This document shows positions 12,401 through 22,689 of a DNA stretch of 64,000 nt, one piece after another (position 1 is the first letter of the stretch; each line of letters opens with the position of its first letter). The stretch is from Amphimedon queenslandica (lineage: Eukaryota; Porifera; Demospongiae; Haplosclerida; Niphatidae), in assembly GCF_000090795.2 (NCBI RefSeq), contig NW_003546353.1:153950-217949 (forward strand), read 5' to 3'. The notes below the pieces were generated by a model. The model had not been told where the DNA came from. It saw only the letters and a list, made by a program, of their open reading frames with translations, and did not search any database. The position numbers were made by a program, and so were the translations under genes.

Positions 12401-15400
12401 TGTCTCACCATTTGAAGGTGAATCAGTAACAGCAGTGATGCCACAACAAGGATCAAGTAATTGAGTATCCTCATTAGTAGAGAGTTGCACACCAGACAAA
12501 GAGCAAGGTATACATTGTACAGGAAGGGCAGCAAACCTAGCCTCAAGGACAAAGAGAGACTCTAGGCCAGTAGCAGCTTTATAGCCATAATCAACACAAA
12601 AGACATGAACAGTTACTGGAGATGAACCATCAGTAGCAATAGGATCACCATCAGTACTATTAACAGCTACTGAATCATGATGATTAATATCAGTAGCAAT
12701 AGGATCCCTATCATTAACAGCTACTGATTCATCATGAGTAAGATTCCACTGAATAGACTGTATGATTCCTCTGGAGTAGCAAAGCCCCTCAGAAGTCATT
12801 GACTTTGTACAGCAAACAGACCCAACTCTTACCTGTCCTTCACTCAATACATGACAGTTGACTGGGTCAGAGTAGTGAGATAATAATGATGTTTCTAGTG
12901 ATTCCAGTGACTGTGCATTATCTGAAGGCACTGCATAAAAACAAGAAGGAGATACAACTGAAGATACAACTAGTGATAGCTCATCAGCAGGACCATACTC
13001 AACAAAGGAGAATGACTCACTAACAGTGTCAATATTACCTACTGTAGCAGGAGCCTCAGTCACTGAACCATCCAAAGGAGCTACAGACATTAGATCAAGT
13101 GTGGGATTAGGTGAGTCTTGACACATAAAATCAGGAGGTGGTGAGAGTATAATATCATCACTAGAATCAGTGATACAATCATCATCAATCACAGAACACT
13201 CCATACTTAACAGCAATGCCTCAATCTCCTCAGCTTCTTTAACACCATCAGGATCATGACCAGACTCATGTATACTGGGAACAGGATTAACCTCATGCTC
13301 TATACTGGGAATGGAATCAACTTCATGTACAGATTCTGGAATGGAATCAACCTCATGTACAGACTCAGGAATGGAATCAACTTGATGTATAAACTCAGGA
13401 CTGGAATCAACATTATGTACAAGCTCTGGAATAGAATCAACTTCATGTACAGACTCAGGAATGGAATCAACTTCATGTACAAACTCTGGAATGGAATCAA
13501 CTTTATGTACAGACTCTGGAATGGAATCAACTTTATAAACATCAGGCTCTGGAATGGAATTAATTTCATGTACAGACTCAGGAATGGAATCAACTTCATG
13601 AACAGGCACTGGAATGGAATCAACTTCATGTACAAATTCTGGAATGGAATCAACTTTATGTACAGGCTCTGGAATGGAATCAACTTCATGTACAGACTCA
13701 GGAATGGAATCAACTTCATGTACAGACTCAGGAATAGAATCAACTTTAGGTACAGACTCAGGAATGGAATCAACTTTATGAACAGGCTCTGGAATGGAAA
13801 GAACTTTATGCACAGACTCAGGAATGGAATCAGCTTCATGTACAGACTCAGGAATAAAATCAACTTCATGTACAGGCTCTGGAATGGAATCAACTACATG
13901 TACAGACTCAGGAATGGAATCAACTTCATGTACAGACTCAGGAATAGAATCAACTTTAGGTACAGACTCAGGAATGGAATCAACTTCATGAACAGGCTCT
14001 GGAATGGAAAGAACTTTATGCACAGACTCTGGAATGGAATCAGCTTCATGTACAGACTCAGGAATAGAATCAACTTCATGTACAGGCTCTGGAATGGAAT
14101 CAACTTCATGTACAGACTCAGGAATGGAATCAACTTCATGTACAAATTCTGGAATGGAATCAACTTTATGCACAGACTCTGGAATGGAATCAACTTCATG
14201 TACAGACTCTGGAATGGAATCAACTTCATGTACAGGCTCTGGAATGGAATCAACTTTATGAACAGGCTCTGGAATGGAATCAACTTTATGTACAGACTCT
14301 GGAATGGAATCAACTTTATGAACAGGCTTTATACTAGGAACAGGATGTGCTAGAATATCAGAAGAATCTGAAGGGTTTGATAACTGATCCTGATATTCAT
14401 CTGCTTGATCCTGTTCTTCTGATACTTCAAGATTCTTTTCACCTGATTGAGCAGCTACTAAAGAATTCTGATTGTCTAATGCTAACTGATCATGTTCATT
14501 TGAGACATTCCGATCTTGCTGATTTGATACTAATTGTTCTTGCTCTAAGTGATTCCGTAAATCCAATACCAAATGATTTTGATCATGCGATACTAACTGA
14601 TCCTGTTGATCTGATATCAAAAGATCCTGTACAACTGATTGATCTCGTTCACTTGATACTAATCGATCCCACTCATCCAATATCGATTCATCTGACACTA
14701 AATGATCCTCACTTGATTCATCCGATATCAAGTGATTCTGTTCATCATCATACTCCTGCAGCTTAATTGACGACTCTCTCTCTTCGATCTCGTTAATGAC
14801 CACGGACGATGGAGGATTAACTACTCTGATTTCACCTTTCTTGATCTCAACAAGGCTACTACCCTTAGAATGACTCCCAGAAGAACAACTCAATGAAGGA
14901 GTAGCTGAGCTTGTGTTATATTCCGTACTGTGTCTTGGATCAGTCTCATTGCTTGGGCCTAAAGGAGGTACACTAGTGGAAGTAAGTGTTAGACAGTCAC
15001 TAACTCCTGCAGTACTAGTAGGGACTGGGCTAGTAGTAAGTGTTGGACAGTCACTAGTAACTCCTGTAGTACTAGTAGGGACTGGGCTAGTATGAGTTTG
15101 ACTCCCAGAGCAAGGAAAAGGAGTTTGAATATTAGACCAAGAAGGAGCCAGTCTCATTGGAGCTTGATTATTAGTAAGAGATGAAGCAACAGAGACTGAT
15201 GGGGTTGAATCATGTGTTGTAGTATCTTGTCCATTGCTGCTGGTCAGAGACTGATGAGCAGTTACAGTGTCTGGCATATTCTTAATGTCATTAGTAGCAG
15301 TAGACTGGCCAGTCATGTTATATGATAACATATCTTTAATGAGTGACTCCAAACAAATTGTATCAGTGGTGATCCAGTGTGGTGGCAAGGTAAGCTTCAT

Positions 15401-17521
15401 ATTTTGTAGGAAGGAGAGCGACTTCTCGTTCACAAATAATTTAGTTGGTGCATAAAGTTCAGCAAAAATATGAACATCACCAGATGTAGAGCAAGAGGCT
15501 ATTTGAGCCTTTAATACTTTACCAATTAAAACACGCTCCAGCCATTCCATCAATGTCAGTGAGATATCCTGGAAGGAAGCCTCTTGAAGGAAACTGCTTT
15601 GACCTTTAAAGGAACAGGTAATGGCTTGAATTGGGAGAGCAGCAAGATGAACAGGTAATGGAAGAAGTGACGAAAGAGGTAAGACTTCTTTATTTCCATA
15701 ATCAACATACTGAACTGATACTACAAAGGATGATAACAATTCACTTTATACATGAACTATATACCTTTGTTTATGACATTTCCTTTGTAAGCAATATCTA
15801 ACACTCTGCCTCTGTACCAAAAACTATCTGCAGAGAATCTAGCACAACAAACTTGTCCAGCCTTTAAATTAGACATGAAGTCCCTGCAGGCTACAGACTG
15901 GGTCAGCTCTTCATTCAATGCTAGCTCACTGGAAAGTGAAACAAAACTTAAACGCATCCCATAGGAGGTGAAACTTATACCTCAATGTTTCAGAGAGTAA
16001 TATCAGGTCACTGCACTCAGGCTGTACAGTCAGTGATGTAAGACTGTCCATTGACACTACAACAACTCTTAAAACTGAACCAACTTCTAAAGTAAGACTG
16101 GGAATACTGTCAGCAAATACTAGGGCATCATCTCTGTAAAAGGAAATACATTCATATTGATGCCATTAATGTATTAACAAACAGACTGCAAAAAACTACT
16201 TAACAAACCTTTGTGCTAACGTGTTCTCAACAACTCTGTTCTCCATTACTGTATTCTCCATTACTGTGTTCTCCATTACTGTGTTCTCCATTACTGTGTT
16301 CTCCATTACAGTGGACTCCATTACTGTATTCTCCATTACTGTACTCTCCATTACTGTGTTCTCCATTACTGTGTTCTCCATTACTGTATTCTCCATTACT
16401 GTGTTCTCCATTACTGTGTTCTCCATTACTGTGTTCTCCATTACTGTGTTCTCCATTACTGTGTTCTCCATTACTGTGTTCTCCATTACAGTGGACTCCG
16501 TTACAGTATCTCCAAACTCTGATGCAGTACATGAAGCATCATCAAATGCCAAGAGATGGAGTGGCTCTTCATTCATAGCTAGAGTATCTAGCTTATCCTT
16601 TAAATCTTTTATTTTAACTGAAAAGTAATAATAAAATTATGTAAATCTGAGTTCTGAAAGACTGTGACAATAAAGATACAAATACAATGCACATGCTGTA
16701 TACCTTCTAAAGGGCCAAGTACTTCATCATGAATCTTCATCACTGATGTCTCTTGGAACGTTATCTCTCTGAAACTATCCCCTAGTGACTGATACGAGCT
16801 CCCATCTAACAGGGTCAGGGCATCAATTAGAGTATCTTCAAGATCCTGCGAAGCTGTTGAATATTGCTGATGAGTCATGTTAGAGCACTTGTTTTCTAAC
16901 AGTTGGAATGCTGAACTTGTAGACTATTAAAAGAAGAAATATACTAATGCATACTAGTATATGATGCTGCAGAAGAATACTATAGAAAGGTGCATGTGAA
17001 TATATTACACATCAGGGAGTGCATGTACATGTACATGTGTACAATATGTTAACATAAAGGAACATGTCATGTACACATGTACAAGAACATATCCCAGGGC
17101 ATGCACTATAAAATGCATAAATCATAAATCCCATGTGACCCAGGCTCATTAGTGTAGTTTTGAAATACGACTGTGGTTCAATTATCAGATTAAAAATTCA
17201 TCCCACTTTCATTAATCAACTCACAGCTGTTGCTTTTTGGATGACGTCTTCAAAAACTTTCTTTTTCTCAGTTACAATGGTCCCAGTTCTATTGGAAACG
17301 TCTCTCATTCCTTCTACAAGAGTCTCTGTCTTCTTGACTAGTCCTGCTACTGCTGTCTCAAGGCCACCCGCCACCTCTTCAATCACACTACCATAGACAT
17401 CCTCTAACTGATCTAAGTAACCCAACTGCTCCTCCAGGCGACCACGCACATCTTGTACTCTGTTTAGTTTCTCTGTGAGTCTTCCTCGAGCTACTTTCCT
17501 AGCTTTACTGGTCTTGGACAT
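9412..17521 (-). CDS. Multi-Tudor protein with CCCH zinc finger (probable germline/piRNA-type scaffold)
   Basis: Read from ATG 17521 to TAA 9412. Exon 1 (17521-17229) is a basic, coiled-coil-like leader; its phase-0 donor joins the exon starting near 16923 in frame. Order after that: a run of about 20 VMENT pentapeptides (16500-16218); extended Tudor 1 (16140-15400, with SFWYRGRV and VQYVDYGNKEV); a Ser/Thr- and Asp/Gln-rich stretch; about 35 copies of a VHEVDSIPES-like decapeptide (14335-13262); extended Tudor 2 (12990-12130, with VFCVDYGYKA); a CCCH finger CRFYN..GCYDGDRCRYQH (11720-11650); extended Tudor 3 (11590-9600, with DNHWYRAIA and FYIDIGYSELV). Extended Tudor domains bind symmetrically dimethylated arginine, typically on Piwi proteins. 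A satellite array fills the intron near 10190-11155. The role is inferred from domains; linking exon 1 to this gene is less certain than the rest. Confidence 0.85.
10190..11155 (-). repeat. 178-bp satellite array, family A, inverted (about 5 copies)
   Basis: Reverse-complement copies of the array at the window start: CCATGGGCTATAGC landmarks near 10255, 10434, 10611, 10787 and 10965, period about 178 bp. It lies wholly within an intron of the Tudor gene, between the exons at about 10150 and 11240. Confidence 0.95.
13262..14340 (-). repeat. Coding 30-bp minisatellite (about 35 decapeptides)
   Basis: Tandem 30-bp units encode VH(E/K)VDSIPE(S/P/F). Units are strictly in frame, with only one two-residue insertion (near 13540). 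A five-unit motif containing HEADSIPES, HKVLSIPEP and VPKVDSIPES appears twice, 210 bp apart (about 13790 and 14000), showing higher-order duplication of seven units. The encoded stretch is acidic and probably disordered. Confidence 0.95.
16216..16503 (-). repeat. Coding 15-bp minisatellite (about 20 pentapeptides)
   Basis: A 15-bp unit encoding VMENT, with VMEST and VTEST variants, repeated about 20 times in frame just before the first Tudor domain of the Tudor gene. The other frames and strand are also open, which is a by-product of the 15-bp period. Confidence 0.95.
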
Positions 17522-17650
17522 GATGCTGATGAAAACACGTGTTCAATAACTTTAATTAATAATGTAGGTGTGGGTACATTTTCATTGAATTTTCTTTTGA
17601 GAGTTTTAAAATTACATAATTTATTATGATCATTTACTGTATCAGATAAT

Positions 17651-19432
17651 TTAAAGTGATAAGGTGTAATGCGATGCCAGTTCAGAAACTTTTTTTCTAT
17701 CACAGAGATTTGAGAGTCCATCAAAAATATTCTTGAGTTCTTCAATAAAAAATAAATAAATAAAAAATAAAATATCAGTATTACTTAGTTTATCTTTGCT
17801 GCTGAGGAAGAGAATTGCAACAGAGAATCTCTCAACTTTTCTCATCCATTCTAACTCATCAAAGCAAGAAATACTCCTCCTACAGGAATACAAGACACTA
17901 AACAGCTCCAGTAAGAAGAAACAATAATGTTAACAACAAGATCCTGCAATAGTACATGTACATACAGATTACAGTATGTTCCTCAAACTAAAGGAGCATG
18001 ATGAGGTAAAGCATTTATACACCAAGCATTAGCTATACCAGATACTGTACAGCACAGGCTCTTACTGAATATATTCTTTGTCTAGTATATCTATGATGTC
18101 AGAGAATGTCTCATTTTCCAGTGATTGTTTCAGTACCACTGGATACTGCGAGGGCAGTATAGCCTAATAAAGAGATCATAAAGCAACTCAAAATGACTTA
18201 AAATCATGATGGAGTCCAATCACAGAGTTCTAGGTGTAGGTATTACGACACTAGTGGTATATAACCTTGAAATATTGAGCTAATTTTGAGGGATCAGATC
18301 TTCTTAACGTCTTCCATTGGCACTGGAACTGAATAGAACTAGTAGGAGCTTCATATAACATGCTCTCTGTCAGTTCTATTGTATTAGTCTCTTCAACTCT
18401 TCTTTCTTCTTCCTCTTCATGAGCTGCTGCATCACTAACAGGCTCTGAAGTGACAGCTGTGGTGCTAATGTCTTCAATGTGTATTCTAACCAATGGCTCC
18501 TGTTGATTGATGAAGGTTGATGAAGGATGGAGAGAGAGGGGAAAGAGGAGATTACTTTTGATCTTAAATGTGGCGGTCTTTTAACAGGATGAACATACTT
18601 CCTGTCATCACTTGTACCTTTGAGCTAAGAAATAATAAGAACACATTTCATTAAAGATATTTAAATAAAATAATGTGATTGAAGCTACACTTACAAGTAG
18701 GTGGAGATGCAATAAAATATTATTTATAATTATATAAGAGTATTGTAACATGTACATGTATACTAGCCTTCTCTAATCTCTCCAGTTCAGCTTTGGCATG
18801 TTTATTAGTAGGCTCCAGCTGTAACACCATTTTAATATCTAAACGATACAGAATGACATAGAGAGAGAGACAGTGCTAATCCTTTACCTTCAGTAGCTGA
18901 TTCGTATTTCTTCAGTTTAGTTTTAGCAGCTGCCCGTCTCATCCAAGCCTTAACATACTTATCATCCAAAGATATCGACACATCGCAATCCTTCTCAGCA
19001 GCAGCATACCTAGTAGCAGAAGCAACTTTTAAAAATTTGAGAAAAATCCAATTTTGATTGGAATCGCCTCAAACTTTCTACACAACATAAGTACATATAT
19101 GCATCAGAAAACATTATTAAAATGGAGAATTCTCTCCTTTTCATTTTTGACAAAATTTAACCAAAGCCCCTGTACTATAGTACAGGGACTTTAACCCAAT
19201 TTTGGAGCAACTTGAAACATTCGTATAAAATCAAAATCTTGACCAAATCGGCTCAAAATTTCTACAAAACATAATCCTTTTTGCTACTTTATGTGTATCT
19301 CACCTGTCCAGTTTCAGTAAAGCCATTGCTCTGTTTGCAGGGAGTACTGCTGATAAAGGATCAAGATTGATAGCAGCTGTATATCGCTCAATGGCCGCCT
19401 CATATTTACCATCCTTAAATAACTGGTTACCC

Positions 19433-19471
<39 letters not shown>

Positions 19472-20200
19472 TGATGATGATGATAATAATGTTCTACATA
19501 CTCGCTCCTTTTCTAGTACAGCAGTCTCTCTTCGTGAATTCTCTTCATTCTCTTCATTTTCTTCTTCTCCTTCGCTGCTCCTGCTGTCACTGTCTTCACA
19601 AGCTTCATCCTAATAACAACAAAATTTTAGCAAATCTCATTAATTTTGAAAATAAAATCTGCAAGAGTCAAGTACCAAATGACTAAAAAGTTTCCAAAAT
19701 TTTAAGACAGACACATAAATATTAGTGATTATTGTGTCAATACTTAAACAATAATTTATGAATGACAATGTTCCACTCACTACATCAAATTTACTCCATG
19801 CATCATAATCAAACGATTTTATCTTCTCCTTTTTCTTGGCAGCTGGTTCAGGCTTCTTCTTATGTGGTGCATCGCCACTTGATTTCCCGCGAATTGGAGG
19901 CAATGTCTGTCAATAAGAACTAGTTACAAGACAATTAAATATTTAAAATTCAACCTTTAAATCACAGATATTGCCCAGGGACAAAAATTAATAATTATAT
20001 AATTTATATTAAATTAAAACAATAATTTATGATTATTTAGAACAATGATCAACCTTCTTTAAAATTGGTTTCTGCTTCTTAAGTAACTCATCTCTTTTCT
20101 TGATTTCTTCTTCCCAGGAGTCCAGGCTCTGAAGCATGTCCCTCATATCTTCATTATTTCTCTTCAGTTGCATTTGAAGCAAAGTAGGATCAACAGCCAT
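17651..20200 (-). CDS. RPAP3: RPAP3-like TPR co-chaperone (R2TP complex)
   Basis: Start ATG 20200 (MAVDPTLLQMQLKRNNEDM), stop TAA 17651. The N-terminal SWEEEIKKRDELL and KSFDYDAWSKFDVV segments match RPAP3. A single block of TPR repeats follows: GNQLFKDGKYEAAIERYTAA (about 19430-19370), LPANRAMALLKLD, YAAAEKDCDV and AWMRRAAAK (19010-18900), VLQLEPTNKHAKAEL (18830-18785). A linker (KRPPHL, near 18590) and the RPAP3 C-terminal helical domain (QWKTLRRSDPSKLAQYF, 18330-18270; SQYPVVLKQSL, 18150; FSVAILFLSSKDK, 17830-17795) complete it. RPAP3 links HSP90 to the R2TP complex for assembly of RNA polymerase II, PIKKs and snoRNPs. Vertebrate RPAP3 has two TPR blocks; only one is visible here. An intron at about 19030-19290 holds a family B repeat. 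Confidence 0.92.
19025..19290. repeat. Family B palindrome repeat, single copy
   Basis: Intronic copy with the near-palindrome CCCCTGTACTATAGTACAGG (19163-19192, one mismatch from perfect over 30 bp), flanked by AATTCTCTCCTTTTCATTTT and by the shared box CAAACTTTCTACACAACATA. Same family as the array near 42.6-43.1 kb. Confidence 0.85.
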
Positions 20201-20464
20201 ATTTAATTACTGAAACCCCTCCTCTAGCCCCACCCACTTCAGATTATCCTTAATCAATGCATAATTAAGCAGTACCTTAAACTAGCAATGCAAGTTTCTA
20301 CACTGTAGTATCAATACTGCCACAATTCCTCGAGCTATCGCAAATAAAACTATTCAAATTAGTTTAACTAGAAACAAACAAGTGAAAGAACACAAAACCT
20401 CAAGTTATGAGTGTATGCATCAAATCATGTATGTCCATGGGCTCCTATAGGTACTGACTCCTAA

Positions 20465-20953
20465 TCAATGATACTTGAGGATCATGAAGGTAACTTGGAA
20501 GCATCCTCTTATTGTGCTATTCTCGTCATGAAACCACCACCTTGTTCTAACGTTGAAGTCAGTCGGCAAGCTATCATTTAATAAGAAACTCAGACGAGCC
20601 TTTTCAGTAGCACCAGCCACCATTGGACAAGGAGCACCTGCAGAGCATATCAACCCACCATTAAGGAGAGGGAAATTCTCTGTATTAAACCCTGTAGTGG
20701 CATTAACAGTGATCGTAAGGTTGGTGTAGTTGAGCAGAGGTGTAAAGACGACATATAGAGACTCATTTTGGTTCTTTTTAGCCCAACAAATGCGAGAACT
20801 ATTTGGACAGTCTTCCATGGAGACCGAGGTGACACTGATTCCATCACTGCCACAATCAGACCAACTCCAGGCAAGAGATATAGAACAGATTAATATCAGT
20901 AGAGACACGGAGAGAAAGTTAAACAGAGAAGCCTTCTCCTGCTGACTTTCCAT
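20465..20953 (-). CDS. Secreted ML-domain (NPC2/MD-2-like) lipid-binding protein
   Basis: An intronless 162-residue frame. A hydrophobic signal (LFNFLSVSLLILICSISLAW, residues about 10-29) precedes WSDCGSDG, the NPC2-type start of the mature chain. Six cysteines follow in ML order: DCGSDG, DCPNSS, RICW, LICSAGAPC and RGCFQVTF, consistent with three disulfides. Several N-glycosylation sequons (NESL, NYTN, NLTI, NSTI) are present. NPC2 moves cholesterol out of lysosomes; other ML proteins bind lipids or microbial products, so the ligand cannot be told. A paralogue with the same layout lies at 47053-47529 on the opposite strand. Confidence 0.88.
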   Translation of the reverse strand: MESQQEKASLFNFLSVSLLILICSISLAWSWSDCGSDGISVTSVSMEDCPNSSRICWAKKNQNESLYVVFTPLLNYTNLTITVNATTGFNTENFPLLNGGLICSAGAPCPMVAGATEKARLSFLLNDSLPTDFNVRTRWWFHDENSTIRGCFQVTFMILKYH

Positions 20954-22689
20954 CTCTCAATTTCACAAAGGGGGAGGCAGTTTAAGGTTACACGTGGTTA
21001 GTAGGTGTGGCAGTTCAGGTAGTTCCTCATTAATTATGCATGCATGTGTGCAGACAGACAGACAGACAGCAATAATCAACACTCATTAAGTTATTAATAG
21101 TTATCAAGTTATTAATATTCATAGCCTTAGAGGTCACCTTTTGTCACGTGATGATTGCCCAATCCATGTCTAGTTGCTAGTAACATTTTGACGTCAGGCG
21201 GGATCACAGAGAGAGAGAGAAGAAGCACGAGGCAGCCATTGTCTCTCTCCTCAGGTTTTGCCCTCTCTCTTTCTATGACTCTTTCTTTCTCTCAGTAGGT
21301 TTGCTGGAGTGTGCAGTACTAACTGTTGGAGAGAGAGACTGAGAGGTTACTGTGTCCTGTGTATGTACAAGCTTGTAACTTTTTTTATGTAGGGAGGAGC
21401 CATGACTTGTAGTCTGGAGTACAGGACAATTAATGAGATAAGTTAATACACACACACACACACAGTGTTCCTGTATATGAGTGTGTGATGAATAATGGAG
21501 GGAATAGTTTATCTAAGTGTCAGTTGGTAAAGACAATGAGCAAAGCAAGAGTGAGAAATACATGTAATGGGGAAAAACGAGTGGTTTTGCTCTTTGCCTT
21601 TCCACTGGCATTTTGGTAACATTCTCACTTTATTCTTTCACACATTCTCATGTTATTTATTATTATTTCATGCATGGGGTTATTCTTTTATACTATTATT
21701 ATTATTTTATTTGTTAATAATGACAGTTAAATGTATGTCTTTTGTTTTTAGGTTACTTGTAATCAACGGATCAAGGACAAATCTCTATTGGTTAATAATA
21801 TCCATACACTATCATGTACATCCTTATCTAACATGTATTCTATTTTTTAAGATTGGTCAAGCTAGCAAGTCTTCGGCAGCATCAAATTCAAGCCTTCAGT
21901 GTATGGTAACAATGTATCTATTGCATGCTAGTACCTTGATTACAGTGCTAATAATAAAGGGCTCATTGTATACTGTTATCCACCCCAGTACATGTAATAA
22001 AGCACTGTCCCATTGATCTTTACTTATTCTATTGTTTAAACAGTTTTCTGTTTTTATCTTTACAGGACGATGTTCTCTGGATCTGGACTCAGGATCAAGC
22101 CTAAAGTTGGTTGAGTGTGAGGTAGAGTGAGAGTTAATAATGTATAATTGTGCATGTACAATATAACCCACATGTTCCACCCCTCTCTCCCACCCCCCAC
22201 TTTAGTAGGCCTGACTGTTCTGGATCTGGATCTGGAGTCAGGATCAAGCCTAAAGTTGGTTGAGTGTGAGGTAGAGTGAGAGTCAATAATGTATATTCTG
22301 TACATTACCTAATCCACATGTTCCACCCTTCTCTCCCACCCCCTCCCTTAGCTAAGCTCCTGCTCCTGTCCCTGGACCGGCCCTGGATGGTAAGGATTGA
22401 TTGCATGTTCTCTGTTATTACATGTAATGGGGTGGATAACAGTATACAATGAGCCTATGGTTTAAAATTTAATTTTAATTTAAGTAGAATTGTATTTTAA
22501 ATTTGAATTTTTTTTTGAAATGACACATTTTAAAATTAAAATAAGTGGGTGGGGCAGTGGAGCTATAACCACACCCCTCTAAGTAGGCGTGTACGTGTAT
22601 TTAATATTCAGTATACTAGTCCGCTAATTCTCCGTATACTATAATGGGCGGGGGCATGTGTATTTTTTAGGGTGTGGCTGAGAGTGAAA
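20954..22689. other. Intergenic region upstream of EEA1
   Basis: Between the ML gene start and the EEA1 start. It contains a CRE-like TGACGTCA at about 21190, a GACA run at 21055-21070, a (CA)n run at about 21450-21463 and, at 21959-22455, an inverted-repeat element. Exon-like pieces bounded by AG and GT (for example after TTTACAG near 22065) could be noncoding 5' exons, but no coding frame convinces me. Confidence 0.5.
21959..22455. mobile_element. Inverted-repeat element, about 497 bp (MITE-like)
   Basis: Left arm GGCTCATTGTATACTGTTAT... (21959-22000) and right arm (22415-22455) are reverse complements over about 41 bp with one mismatch. The interior holds two direct copies, about 146 bp apart, of a segment with CAGGATCAAGCCTAAAGTTG (about 22090 and 22238). 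No clear target-site duplication, so mobility is inferred only. Confidence 0.65.

Noticed and set aside
13256-14353. Long plus-strand frame with repeated NGINFMYRLW-like units and related antisense frames
   Set aside because: By-product of the 30-bp coding minisatellite on the other strand; a period divisible by three keeps several frames open. Only the VHEVDSIPES frame continues into Tudor exons on both sides.
16213-16628. Overlapping repeat frames on both strands (SPLLC, FSITV and NGEHS types)
   Set aside because: Shadows of the 15-bp minisatellite; only the VMENT frame joins recognisable protein.
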